Shown: positions 16,063 through 25,466 of the stretch, piece by piece
How the letters are laid out: the number at the start of each line of letters is the position of its first letter
Numbering within the stretch: the stretch's first letter is position 1
DNA from: CAWCDJ01 sp963836015
GTDB taxonomy: Bacteria > Acidobacteriota > Terriglobia > Bryobacterales > Bryobacteraceae
DNA: 64,000 nucleotides
Direction of reading: 5' to 3'
Assembly (NCBI GenBank): GCA_963836015.1
Contig: CAWIIF010000015.1
Coordinates: 1,054,001-1,118,000, forward strand
Notes under the pieces: model-generated
Databases searched by the model: none
What the model saw: only the letters and a program-made list of their open reading frames with translations
What the model was told of the DNA's origin: nothing
Position numbers and translations under genes: made by a program

Positions 16063-18084
16063 TTAGAAGATCCTCTGGTGGACGCGATCCACCGAGAACT
16101 GTTCGCCCGCGCTGTGGCAGGCCGCGCAGCTTTCGCCCAGCACGGTGGTGTTGGCGAGGGTGTGGGAAGCGGTCGCCACATCGTCGTGGCAGCCTTGGCA
16201 GGCCGCCGAGATCGGAGGCGTAGTCTTCGTGAAGCCACCGGGACTGGCTACCGTTGCTTTGGCCCCGACGTTCTCCACGAGATACGAGTTGCCCACGTGG
16301 CAGGTGCTGCAATCCCGCAGATCGCCCGGGAAGAGGACTTCTTGGTAATTGGTGGTTCCCAGGACATACGGGTTGGCCAGGTTCTCGCCGCGGTGGATGC
16401 TGTGGATCTGCCAGGCGAAGTTCACGCTCTGGCCCGAGGTGCCGTCCGCCAGGGAAGGATTGTGGCAGAGCGTGCACTCCTGGGTGGCGTTTCGCGTGCC
16501 GCCGTGAATGAAGCCCAGGTCCATATGGCAAGCCGCGCACTTTTCAGTGGATACGACCTGGCGCCGCGGCGTGACGGTGCTCTTGTCCACCGAGAAATAG
16601 AACTCCACCGGCTTGGCCGCGTCAGTGGCGGTAACTGAGGCCACCGTACCCGGAAGCAGGGTGACCGAATTGCGTGCTTCGATGGACACGGTATAAGAAC
16701 CCACCGCGCCGGCAGGGATCTTATTGGTCATGGTGTAGGCGTACGTGCCATTGGTGCCGGGCGTCTTGCTGGGATCTTCGGAAACGCGGATGGCGCCAGG
16801 ACCGGTCTGGTAATCGGTGTTGGGGCCGGCCAGAACCACCCGGACCGACGTAAGCTTGCTGATGTCAACCGGAACGTTGGCCTTGTCCGTGACGCTGAAC
16901 GTGACCGTGGGCGCGTTACCGGGAGTAGCTCCATCGACCTTCAGTACCTGGGCGACGAGGCCGGGGAGAGACTTGGAGTTCGCGGGAATGAGGTGCGCGC
17001 CGGGGACCGAGGCATCGAAATCCATGGAGGCCGACGAGGTGTGGCAAGTCTTGCACTGGTTGTCGTTGGGCTGCGGAAGGTTGAGGTGGTTCGCGCCCGT
17101 GGCGAAGTTCACATCATCGTGGCAGGAACCGCACGCCGCCGCGGTCGGATTGGTTTTCCAGTTGTCGGCTTGCGCCGCGCCCGCAGCATGACAAGTAGTG
17201 CAATTCCGGGCGTCCTGTGGGAAGACGACCTTAGAGAAGTCCGACCAGTTGCCGCGATGCCAGATCCGGTACGGCGTGCCGGCCTTGACGCTCGGCAGGC
17301 TCGATCCCATGTGGATCTTGTGAATCAACACCTTCATGTCCTGGGTGAGCTGCGTATCGGGGTTGATGGTTTGCGGGGTATGGCAGATGATGCAAAGTTC
17401 TACCTTGATGCGTGATCCGCCATGGGCAAACAGCGGGTTGTGGCACTGGTTGCAGGCGTCGGTGGTCACTACTGCGCGAGTCGTCGTCACCGGTGAGCCA
17501 TTGGGAACGAAGTTGAAAACGTCGTTGGCCGTCTCGCTCCACTCGTCGAACGTGCCGAACTCGGACAAGTTGCGTTGAGCGGAGACCCCGATGGCGTGCG
17601 TGACGGTCGGGTCGAAGGTGGCCGGCGCCTTAGTCTTGAAAGTATACGTGTAGTCGCCGATGGCGTTGGTGGAGAAGGCGCCGCCGGAATCGTTCGCCGC
17701 CTGGATCTGCGAGGGGTTGCTGTTCAGGGTGGCCTTGGCCACGGTGGTGGTGTAGGACACGTACTGGGACTGGCCAGCCGGGATGTAAGCCGCGATAAAG
17801 CTCATGGAGACCGGACCCTTAGTGGCGACGCCCAATCGGTCCAAGGGGGTGCCGTCGGAGTCCACAATCGTGGCACGGACGGTAATGGTGCCGTCTTTGG
17901 CAATGGCGGCGCTCTGAATCTTCACCACAACGCCGGTCTTCCCGAGGGAATTGGTCGTGCCATTGAGCATGGCAGTGGCGTTAAAGTCCACGGCGGGCTT
18001 GACCCGGTGGTCGTCGGCGAATGCGGTGTTGAATAATACTGCAGGGGCTAGGACGAGCAGAACACTAGCCAAATACCTTCTCAT
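16063..18084 (-). CDS. Secreted decaheme c-type cytochrome, OmcA/MtrC family
   Basis: 673 residues with an N-terminal signal peptide (about 1-23, ending AFA) and exactly ten CxxCH heme motifs. In order they are CNQCH, CIICH, CTTCH, CGSCH, CKTCH, CAACH, CTLCH, CSTCH, CQGCH and CAACH. They form two groups of five, each preceded by a beta-rich domain, the alternating layout of OmcA/MtrC decaheme cytochromes. Family members pass electrons across or outside the outer membrane to metals or minerals. There is no lipobox cysteine, so it is probably periplasmic or secreted rather than a lipoprotein. An AGGAG site (18094-18098) lies 9 nt before the ATG. No MtrA, MtrB or CymA homologue is nearby, so its electron donor is unknown. 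Confidence 0.92.
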   Translation of the reverse strand: MRRYLASVLLVLAPAVLFNTAFADDHRVKPAVDFNATAMLNGTTNSLGKTGVVVKIQSAAIAKDGTITVRATIVDSDGTPLDRLGVATKGPVSMSFIAAYIPAGQSQYVSYTTTVAKATLNSNPSQIQAANDSGGAFSTNAIGDYTYTFKTKAPATFDPTVTHAIGVSAQRNLSEFGTFDEWSETANDVFNFVPNGSPVTTTRAVVTTDACNQCHNPLFAHGGSRIKVELCIICHTPQTINPDTQLTQDMKVLIHKIHMGSSLPSVKAGTPYRIWHRGNWSDFSKVVFPQDARNCTTCHAAGAAQADNWKTNPTAAACGSCHDDVNFATGANHLNLPQPNDNQCKTCHTSSASMDFDASVPGAHLIPANSKSLPGLVAQVLKVDGATPGNAPTVTFSVTDKANVPVDISKLTSVRVVLAGPNTDYQTGPGAIRVSEDPSKTPGTNGTYAYTMTNKIPAGAVGSYTVSIEARNSVTLLPGTVASVTATDAAKPVEFYFSVDKSTVTPRRQVVSTEKCAACHMDLGFIHGGTRNATQECTLCHNPSLADGTSGQSVNFAWQIHSIHRGENLANPYVLGTTNYQEVLFPGDLRDCSTCHVGNSYLVENVGAKATVASPGGFTKTTPPISAACQGCHDDVATASHTLANTTVLGESCAACHSAGEQFSVDRVHQRIF

Positions 18085-18646
18085 GGATCAGTTCTCCTAA
18101 ATTAAGGCTACAGGACCCGAAATTCTGATGGATTACAGCACATTATCGTCCATAGTCGGTGCCGGACTGGCAGGGTCGCGTCGGAGCACGACAAATCTCC
18201 ACAGGTGTTGCGGGATTCCTTTACATATGAGGCTGGAAGATGGGACGTGCCGTCACAATCGGCTCCAAGTGGCGGATGCCTTCGCTGCCGGTACGAGATG
18301 GTTAGGGTCTTGCGTGTGGGGCGTTTTGCGCAGTTTCGGGTGTAAAGTGGGGTCCAGCTCTACAGGCGCTCACCCCAAAGACTGTGGAGATTTTCGGCAA
18401 GCGTCTAGCGCTTCCGATTGACAGGCCATCTGATTCCCTTGCAAAAGCCGGCAGGCCAGTTATATACTTCCAGTACCCCTCGGGTGATCACACGGTACTA
18501 TAGATCCGAGGACGTGGCGCCGCGTATGCGCGTTGGGTGGCGGCGCTTGCTCTTCCGCTTTGCCCTCCCCGAAGTAGAAATCGACTACTAAATTTCTGCC
18601 TCCCGACGGCCGTATGTCGAAGGTCCCGGGAGACAGGAGGATCGGT
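18085..18646. other. Divergent intergenic region, decaheme cytochrome / receptor
   Basis: 562 bp without a convincing gene. It holds the cytochrome ribosome site near its left end and a good plus-strand promoter at 18439-18468. A pair of arms, CCTCGG (18478-18483) and CCGAGG (18506-18511), could form a hairpin in the receptor leader. A 97-codon open frame at 18128-18421 was judged non-coding. Confidence 0.6.
18439..18468 (+). promoter_or_regulatory. Promoter of the receptor/peptidase operon
   Basis: -35 TTGCAA (18439-18444) is followed after 18 bp by TATACT (18463-18468), or after 16 bp by TATATA (18461-18466). Predicted transcription starts near 18475, giving a leader of about 170 nt before the receptor start codon. 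Confidence 0.55.
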
Positions 18647-21600
18647 ATGTCCCAACGCATCGCGATCTTCTGCGTGCTGCTTCTGATGGAAGCCATCGGG
18701 AGCGCGCAAACCACCAATGCGTCCATTTACGGATCGATCTTCGATTCGTCGGGCGCCGCGGTCCCCCGGGCGCTTGTAACTGCAAGCAACGTGAAGACCG
18801 GTGTCACCCTGTCAACGGTGACCAACGGCTCGGGCGTCTACATCTTCCCCTCGCTTTTGCCCGGCGAATACACCGTGAGCGCCGAGCTCGCCGGATTCCG
18901 CAGGGCCGTAGCCGGGCATGTGCAGCTGGACGTCAGTTCGAAAATCAGTGTGGACCTGAAGCTGGAAGTAGGCCAGGCAGCGGAGACTGTGTCCGTCGAA
19001 GCGAGCAGCAGCCCCATCGAGGCGGTCAACAGCTCGGTCAGCAACGTGGTCACGCTGCAGCGTGTTCAGGATCTGCCGCTGCAGAACCTCGACGCCGGCG
19101 CGTTGATCGCCTTGCAGCCCGGGGTGGTCGGAGACAACTTCAACGGCGTCCGATCGCAATCGCAAAATGTGACGCTCGACGGCGTCAATATCCAGGAGAG
19201 CCGCTACAACGGCGGCTGGGGCAGCGGCAACACGACCGCCGTGAGCGGAGTCGACCTGGTGGCCGAATTCCGCGTGAGCACGGCTCCCGTCGACGCCGAG
19301 TTCGGCCGCGGCATGGCGCAGGTCCAGATGATCTCGCGATCGGGCACGAACGAAATTCACGGCAGCGCCTTCGGCTTCAATCGCGTCACGGCGCTGAGCG
19401 CGAATAGCTGGTTCAACAATCAGCTCGGGCGGAAATCCGACGGCAGCCTGGTGGCTCCGCGCAATTTTCTGATCCGGAATCAGTTCGGCGCCCGGCTAGG
19501 CGCGCCGATCATCAAAAACCGGACGTTCGTATTTTTCCTCTACGAGGGCCAGCGCCAAAAGACCAACACTGCGATGAACAACACGGTGCTGACGGCGCCG
19601 GCGCGGCAGGGCATTTTCCGCTTCTACCCGGGTGTGCAGAACGCCAACGCGACTGCCGCGGTGCCCACAGTGGACCTCGGCGGTAATCCGGTCCAGCCCG
19701 CAAACGCCACCAGCCCCCTGCAAAGTGTGGGCCTGTTCGGCCGCGATCCGAACCGGCTGGTCCCGGATCCGACCGGGAACGTCGACATTGCGCTCAAAGA
19801 CGTCCCCCTCCCCAACAACTTCCAGCGCGGCGATGGCTTGAACACCGCCGGATTCTACTGGCAGGAACCGCGCACCGACGATTTCAACCTGTACAACCTG
19901 AAGATCGACCACACCCTGACGCAGAGCACGCGGCTGGCGTTTTCCATGCAGGCCAACAAGGAGAACCTGTTCAACGGCTACCGCGGCCAGGTCTTTCCGC
20001 TGCAGCCTTCGGATTCAGGCTTCCACACGAACTACCTCTACACGTTCTCCGCAACTACCACGCTACGGCCGAATCTGCTCAATGAATTTCACGCCGGCGT
20101 CAACTATTTCGAAGCCGGCTACAGCGGCCCGTTTTACCCGGACCAGAGCTCAGTGCTCCCTCACGTCGGCTCGCAGCCGTTTTTCTTCACGTTTCTAACC
20201 ATCACGAATGAATACACGTCGAACAACGCGCCTCAAGGGCGCACCTCGCCTCTCTACCAGTACGCGGACAGCGTCACGTGGCTGAAGGGACGGCACGCGT
20301 TTAAGGGCGGGGTCCAGGTCTATTTCGACAGTTCGAATGGTTACAACTCGTTTTATGTCCTCCCGAATGCGGTCGTGGGAGCCGGGAGCATTCCCTTCGC
20401 CAACATCAACACGATCTCGGGAATCGGCGCTAACCTGACGCAGGCGCAAAACCTGCTCGGCGATCTTTCCGGATCGCTGTCCGGATGGAGGCAATCGTTC
20501 AACTCGGCCGGGGGCCTGAATCCGACCTACATTCCCGGCGAGACCGACCGGCGGGACTGGCGCCAGCACGAGTACAGCGGCTTTTTCAAGGACGATTGGA
20601 AAGTGAGCCGCAGTCTCACGCTGAATCTCGGCGTTCGGTATGAATACTACAGCCCGCCGTTCGAGGCCAACGGCAAGGCGGTGATCCCGGCAAACGGGTC
20701 GGCCGGCGCCTTCGGCATCAGCGGCACCTCCTACGCCAACGCGTTTCAGCCGGGCGCGGCCGCCGGTTCCATCACGCAGCTCCAACTGGTCGGACCGCGC
20801 TCGCCGAACTCCGGCACATCGGTCTACAACCCGCAGTACGACACGTTCCTGCCCGACGCCGGGTTGAGCTGGTCCATCGGCAAGGACAATAAAACCGTTC
20901 TCCGCGCGGGCTATGCCATGTCTTCCGATCGCAACTCGCTACGCAACGCCGACACCGAAGTCGGCAGCAATCCGGGAATGAACACCACCATCACCTTCCA
21001 ATCCGGAGGGCTGATGAATCTGGGGAATGTCGGCGTGCCGTTCGACCCCGGCCAGGCGATGGCGACCGTGCCTCTGACCGATCGCACGCAGACGCTGCGC
21101 GTCTTCGACACTGGCCTGCGAAACCAGTACTACCAGAATTGGAACGTCTCGCTGCAGCGGGAGATCGGGAAGGATTCCGTGCTGAGCGTTCGCTATATCG
21201 GCACGAAAGGGACGAAGCTGCTGGGCGGCGTGAACCTCGATTCGGACGTGATCTCGGCCAACGGCTTCCTCCAGGCGTTCAATACCACCCGTACAGGCGG
21301 CTACGCCCCGCTGTTCGACCAGCTCTTTCGAGGGCTCACGGTGCCAGGCCAGGGAGCCGTCAACGGAAGCACGGTGCGCGGCTCTGACTACGCCCGCTCC
21401 AATTCCACCATATTGCAGTATCTGGCGAACGGGAACGTCGGAGCCTTTGCGAACTACATCAACAGCTCGCCGCTGGGGACGAACGTGAACGGGGGGCTGC
21501 TCGCGGCCGCCGGGCTGCCGCAGAACTTCTTCGTCACCAATCCCCAGTTCGCCAACGTGTACCTGGTGGGCAACTACGCCAACTCGACCTATCATGCGCT

Positions 21601-22423
21601 GGAGATCGAGTTCGAAAAGCGTTTCGCGCGCGGCTGGATTTATCAGGGCAGTTACACCTGGAGCAAGGCCCTGGGCGAGAACGAGCTCGGCTCGACGCAG
21701 TATTACGACAATAACTATCGCGATCCCCAGAACCGGAGCTTCGACAAGCGCATCATGACGTTCAACCGCACCAGCGTCTTCAAGAGCAACGGCACTTACG
21801 AATTGCCCTTCGGCCGAGGGAGGAAGCTGATGAGCAACGCCAACCGCCTGCTCGACGGCATTCTGGGCGGATGGAAAGTCAGCGGCATCCTCACCTGGAC
21901 GTCGGGCGTCCCGTTCACCGTGACGGCGCCGGTTTCGACCTACACTCAGTTCACCACCGGCCAGACGCCCGACGTAACCGGCGCGCTTTCCAAATCCACC
22001 GGGTCGCTGCAGTTCGATGGCGGCGGCGCGTGCTATTTCTGCGGGTTCAAACAGATCGCGGATCCGAGCATCAGCACGATGGCGCCCTCGGTCGCCTCGC
22101 GGAGCACCTTGTTTGCGCAGTCCGGTCCGGGCGGGGTGATCCTGCAGAATCCGCTGCCCGGGACCCTGGGGAACCTGGCGCAAACGTTCTTTACGAGTCC
22201 CAACTTCTTTGATGTGGATGCGAGTTTGACCAAGCAGTTCCGGATCACCGAACGTTTCAATTTCGAGATTCGAACAGACTGGCTGAACTCCACCAATCAT
22301 CCCGACTTTTCCGGCGCCACTATCGACACCAGCATCGATTCGGCGACCTTCGGGCGCTTCACCGGGGCCGGCAGCGCCAACAATAACCGTATTATAGTGC
22401 TCGGTGGGCGGTTGAACTGGTAA
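18647..22423 (+). CDS. TonB-dependent-receptor-like outer-membrane protein with carboxypeptidase-regulatory domain (Oar-like)
   Basis: 1258 residues. The signal peptide is about 1-20 (QRIAIFCVLLLMEAIGSA). A carboxypeptidase-regulatory-like beta-sandwich follows at about 25-110 (SIYGSIFDSSGAAVPRALV ... GEYTVSAELAGF), then a plug-like domain (VQDLPLQNLDAGALIALQPGV; FRVSTAPVDAEFGRGMAQVQ) and a long C-terminal barrel with many aromatic-rich strands, ending LNW. This is the Oar-like receptor family greatly expanded in Solibacter-type acidobacteria and thought to import large or scarce nutrients. The ATG at 18647 is fixed by AGGAGG at 18635-18640; an upstream in-frame ATG at 18614 lacks a site. Two secreted S9 peptidases follow, suggesting peptide uptake. 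Confidence 0.9.
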   Translation: MSQRIAIFCVLLLMEAIGSAQTTNASIYGSIFDSSGAAVPRALVTASNVKTGVTLSTVTNGSGVYIFPSLLPGEYTVSAELAGFRRAVAGHVQLDVSSKISVDLKLEVGQAAETVSVEASSSPIEAVNSSVSNVVTLQRVQDLPLQNLDAGALIALQPGVVGDNFNGVRSQSQNVTLDGVNIQESRYNGGWGSGNTTAVSGVDLVAEFRVSTAPVDAEFGRGMAQVQMISRSGTNEIHGSAFGFNRVTALSANSWFNNQLGRKSDGSLVAPRNFLIRNQFGARLGAPIIKNRTFVFFLYEGQRQKTNTAMNNTVLTAPARQGIFRFYPGVQNANATAAVPTVDLGGNPVQPANATSPLQSVGLFGRDPNRLVPDPTGNVDIALKDVPLPNNFQRGDGLNTAGFYWQEPRTDDFNLYNLKIDHTLTQSTRLAFSMQANKENLFNGYRGQVFPLQPSDSGFHTNYLYTFSATTTLRPNLLNEFHAGVNYFEAGYSGPFYPDQSSVLPHVGSQPFFFTFLTITNEYTSNNAPQGRTSPLYQYADSVTWLKGRHAFKGGVQVYFDSSNGYNSFYVLPNAVVGAGSIPFANINTISGIGANLTQAQNLLGDLSGSLSGWRQSFNSAGGLNPTYIPGETDRRDWRQHEYSGFFKDDWKVSRSLTLNLGVRYEYYSPPFEANGKAVIPANGSAGAFGISGTSYANAFQPGAAAGSITQLQLVGPRSPNSGTSVYNPQYDTFLPDAGLSWSIGKDNKTVLRAGYAMSSDRNSLRNADTEVGSNPGMNTTITFQSGGLMNLGNVGVPFDPGQAMATVPLTDRTQTLRVFDTGLRNQYYQNWNVSLQREIGKDSVLSVRYIGTKGTKLLGGVNLDSDVISANGFLQAFNTTRTGGYAPLFDQLFRGLTVPGQGAVNGSTVRGSDYARSNSTILQYLANGNVGAFANYINSSPLGTNVNGGLLAAAGLPQNFFVTNPQFANVYLVGNYANSTYHALEIEFEKRFARGWIYQGSYTWSKALGENELGSTQYYDNNYRDPQNRSFDKRIMTFNRTSVFKSNGTYELPFGRGRKLMSNANRLLDGILGGWKVSGILTWTSGVPFTVTAPVSTYTQFTTGQTPDVTGALSKSTGSLQFDGGGACYFCGFKQIADPSISTMAPSVASRSTLFAQSGPGGVILQNPLPGTLGNLAQTFFTSPNFFDVDASLTKQFRITERFNFEIRTDWLNSTNHPDFSGATIDTSIDSATFGRFTGAGSANNNRIIVLGGRLNW

Positions 22424-22461
22424 CCAGCCGCCGGCCAGCATAGATCAACGAGGTTCTACCC

Positions 22462-25446
22462 ATGTACACGCTTCGCTCCGCCCGGTTGACTCTGCCCTTT
22501 GGATTGGCGCTCGCTGTCTTCGCACAGACCGCCAAGCGCCCGCTCAACCATCGCGACTACGATGGCTGGCGCACCATCCAGAGCCAGGCGCTGTCGCGCG
22601 ACGGAAAATTCCTGGCGTACGCCCTGGTTCCCGAGGAGGGCGATGGGCAACTGGTGGTCCGCAATCTCGCCTCCGGGCAGGAGATTAGGGAAAATTGCGG
22701 CTCCGCCCCGCCCGCCAGCCCGGAATCTGGCGAGGAGACCCCCTCGGAAGGTCCGCCGGCCATCCGCGGGATCCGCATCGTGTTTACACACGACAACGCC
22801 TTCCTGGTCGCGGGCGCGTTCCCGTCGAAAGCGGAAACCGACCAGGCCACGAAGGAACACAAGCGGGCCGACGAGATGCCGCGCAACGGCATGATCATTG
22901 TGGACCTGTCCACGCTCAAGGCCACCCGCGTCCCCGACGTCGCCAGCTTCGAGGTGCCGGAGCTTGGGGGCAGCTTCGCCGCCTACCTGCTCGGTCCCAA
23001 ACCGCGCTCGGGAGGCGGCGCCGCACCCGATGACGGTCAGGACCAGGCGCGCCGCGCAGGCGGCAGCGCAGCGGGCGGCCGGGCGCGCAACCGGTATGGA
23101 TCGGAACTCGTGCTGCGCGATCTGCGATCGGGTAAAGAGCGGACCTTCGACGACGTGCTCGAATACTCGATGGCCAAGGACGCGGGCACCCTGCTCTACG
23201 CGGTCCGCTCGAGGAAGGAGGATACCGACGGGCTGTACTCGGTGGTTCCCGGTACCGACGCAGCGCCTGTCTCCCTGTTGGCGGGCAAGGGACGGTATAC
23301 GAAGCTCACCTGGGATTTCGCCGGACGTCGCCTGGCATTTTTGAGCGACCGCGACGACCAGGCATCCAAGCCCCCGAGATTCAAAGCGTATCTCTGGGAG
23401 CGCAGCGGCGCTCCCGCGGAGGTGATTTCCACGGCGACGGCCGGGTTTCACGCGGGTTACGGAATCCTGGACCGGGGGCCGGTCAGTTTCTCGCGCGACG
23501 GCTCCCACCTGTTCGTGAGTTGCGCGCCCCTCGAAGAGATCGCCGCGCTGGAGAAGGAGCCGGCCCCGGCCACGGTGGTTCCCTCGAATGAGAAGGTCGT
23601 CGCGGATCTGTGGAGCTGGAAAGATGACTACGTACAGCCCATGCAGAAGGTCCGCGCAGCCCAGGACCGGTCGCGTTCCTACCGCGCGGTGTACAGCCTG
23701 GCGGACCGGAAGTTTCTTCAGCTTTCCGATCCCTCGATGGAAGGTCTTCTTCCGAGCGACGACGGCCGCGTGGCGTTGGGCACGGACAATCGTGCCTACC
23801 GGCGCATGGTGGATTACGACGGAAACTATACCGACGTCTACCTGGTGGATACGGCGACGGGCGCCCGGAAACTCGCGTTAAAAGAATATCGCGGGACAGT
23901 CGGCGGCGGCCGGGGGGGCCGCGGCGTCGGTGGCGGCGGTGTGCAACTGTCGCCCGATGGCAGGCACGTCCTCGCCTTTAAGGACAAGCAGTGGTGGTCG
24001 ATCTCCGTGCCCGAAGGCAGGATGACCGACCTGACCTCGCAGCTTGGCTTCCCCGTGTACAACGAGGATGACGACCATCCCGACGTTCCCCCTGCCTACG
24101 GCGCCGCCGGCTGGACCAAAGACGGCAAATGGGCGTTGATCTACGATCGCTACGATATTTGGGCCGTATCGCCGGAGGGGGCGCCCGCCCGTAAGCTGAC
24201 CGCCGGCCGCAAGTCCGGTACCGAGTTCCGCGTGGAGCGGCTGAATAACGACGCCGAAACCGAGGAACGCGGTATCGATTTCTCGAAGCCGCTGCTGCTG
24301 CGCGCCGAGAATCTCGAGACCCGCGAGAGCGGGTTCTACTCGCTGCCCGGTTTCGATGCGCCCCCCCGAAAGCTGCTGATGGGCGCGAAGAATTACCGCA
24401 CTCTCGGCAAGGCCGAGGACGCCGACGTGATCATGGTCACCGCCACCACTTTCCACGACCAGCCGGACATTCATATCACGGATTCGTCGTTCCGCACCCT
24501 CAAACAGGTAACCGACGCGAATCCACAGCAGAAACAGATGCTGTGGGGATCGGGCGAACTGATCCATTTCCGGAATGCCGATGGCGTTCCACTCGAAGCG
24601 GCGCTGTATAAACCGGAGAATTTCGACCCGTCGAAGAAATACCCGCTGATGGTCTATCTTTACGAGCGGCTCTCGCAGAACGTGAACACGTTCGTCCGGC
24701 CGGCGCCGGGCCACTCCATCAACATCACCTACTACGTGAGCAATGGCTACCTGGTGTTGACGCCCGACATCGTCTACACCACCGGCCACCCCGGCCAGAG
24801 CGCGCTGAAGTGCGTCCTGCCGGCCATCCAGGCGGTCGTGGAGAAGGGCTTCGTCGATCGCAACGCGATCGGAATTCAGGGCCACAGCTGGGGCGGCTAC
24901 CAGACGGCGTACATGCTGACGCAAACCAATATCTTCAAGGCGGCCGAGGCGGGAGCGCCGGTGGCCGACATGATCAGCGCCTACGATGGCATCCGCTGGG
25001 GCAGCGGATTGCCGCGGCAGTTCCAGTACGAGAAGACGCAGAGCCGCATCGGGGGAACCATCTGGGAGTACCCGCTGCGATACATCGAAAACTCCCCGGT
25101 CTACATGGCGGACCGCGTGACGACGCCGCTGCTGATTCTCCAGAACGACGCCGATGACGCGGTGCCGTGGTACCAGGGCCTCGAGTTGTTCCTCGCACTA
25201 CGGCGCCTGGGGAAGGAAGTCTATCTGTTCGACTACAACGGCGAGCCCCACCACATCACCCGGCGCCCGAACCAGAAGGATTACACTGTCCGTTTACAGC
25301 AGTTCTTCGATCATTTTCTGAAGGGGGCGCCCGAGCCGGACTGGATGGCGAAAGGCATTCCCTACATCGAGCGGGAGCAGGAAAAGGAAAAATTCGGCGC
25401 CGCATACGAGAGCACCTCCGAAGACCGGAAGGACGTGAAGAAATAG
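22462..25446 (+). CDS. S9 family (prolyl-oligopeptidase-like) serine peptidase, exported, large form
   Basis: 994 residues. An N-terminal hydrophobic signal (about 7-21, TLPFGLALAVFAQ) is followed by a long beta-propeller-like region with WD/TolB-like turns (LSPDGRHVLAFKDKQWW, WTKDGKWALIYDRYDIWAVSPEG). The C-terminal alpha/beta-hydrolase domain has the nucleophile elbow GHSWGG with Ser809, a later NDADDAVPW motif with the acid, and the catalytic His in GEPHHITRR. It cleaves peptides, probably outside the cytoplasm. At about 1000 residues it is longer than DPP4- or POP-type enzymes because the propeller region is extended, including a glycine-rich insert near residues 480-495. It starts 39 nt after the receptor and precedes a second S9 peptidase. 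Confidence 0.9.
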   Translation: MYTLRSARLTLPFGLALAVFAQTAKRPLNHRDYDGWRTIQSQALSRDGKFLAYALVPEEGDGQLVVRNLASGQEIRENCGSAPPASPESGEETPSEGPPAIRGIRIVFTHDNAFLVAGAFPSKAETDQATKEHKRADEMPRNGMIIVDLSTLKATRVPDVASFEVPELGGSFAAYLLGPKPRSGGGAAPDDGQDQARRAGGSAAGGRARNRYGSELVLRDLRSGKERTFDDVLEYSMAKDAGTLLYAVRSRKEDTDGLYSVVPGTDAAPVSLLAGKGRYTKLTWDFAGRRLAFLSDRDDQASKPPRFKAYLWERSGAPAEVISTATAGFHAGYGILDRGPVSFSRDGSHLFVSCAPLEEIAALEKEPAPATVVPSNEKVVADLWSWKDDYVQPMQKVRAAQDRSRSYRAVYSLADRKFLQLSDPSMEGLLPSDDGRVALGTDNRAYRRMVDYDGNYTDVYLVDTATGARKLALKEYRGTVGGGRGGRGVGGGGVQLSPDGRHVLAFKDKQWWSISVPEGRMTDLTSQLGFPVYNEDDDHPDVPPAYGAAGWTKDGKWALIYDRYDIWAVSPEGAPARKLTAGRKSGTEFRVERLNNDAETEERGIDFSKPLLLRAENLETRESGFYSLPGFDAPPRKLLMGAKNYRTLGKAEDADVIMVTATTFHDQPDIHITDSSFRTLKQVTDANPQQKQMLWGSGELIHFRNADGVPLEAALYKPENFDPSKKYPLMVYLYERLSQNVNTFVRPAPGHSINITYYVSNGYLVLTPDIVYTTGHPGQSALKCVLPAIQAVVEKGFVDRNAIGIQGHSWGGYQTAYMLTQTNIFKAAEAGAPVADMISAYDGIRWGSGLPRQFQYEKTQSRIGGTIWEYPLRYIENSPVYMADRVTTPLLILQNDADDAVPWYQGLELFLALRRLGKEVYLFDYNGEPHHITRRPNQKDYTVRLQQFFDHFLKGAPEPDWMAKGIPYIEREQEKEKFGAAYESTSEDRKDVKK

Positions 25447-25466
25447 CAGTGGCAAGAGGGACCCTT

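Noticed and set aside
14560..16638. 692-codon plus-strand frame
   Set aside because: Antisense to the sulfatase and the end of the decaheme cytochrome, both of which have clear catalytic motifs; the frame has Arg/His-rich shadow composition.
18128..18421. 97-codon plus-strand frame in the cytochrome/receptor gap
   Set aside because: No ribosome site, low-complexity composition rich in Ser, Cys and Gly, no domain pattern, and a good receptor promoter begins just after it.
20939..22441. 500-codon minus-strand frame
   Set aside because: Antisense to the receptor barrel; no recognisable domain.
25167..25466. N-terminal extension of the second S9 peptidase
   Set aside because: Lies inside the first peptidase gene and reads as Arg/Pro-rich shadow; the start at 25467 has a ribosome site and a signal peptide.
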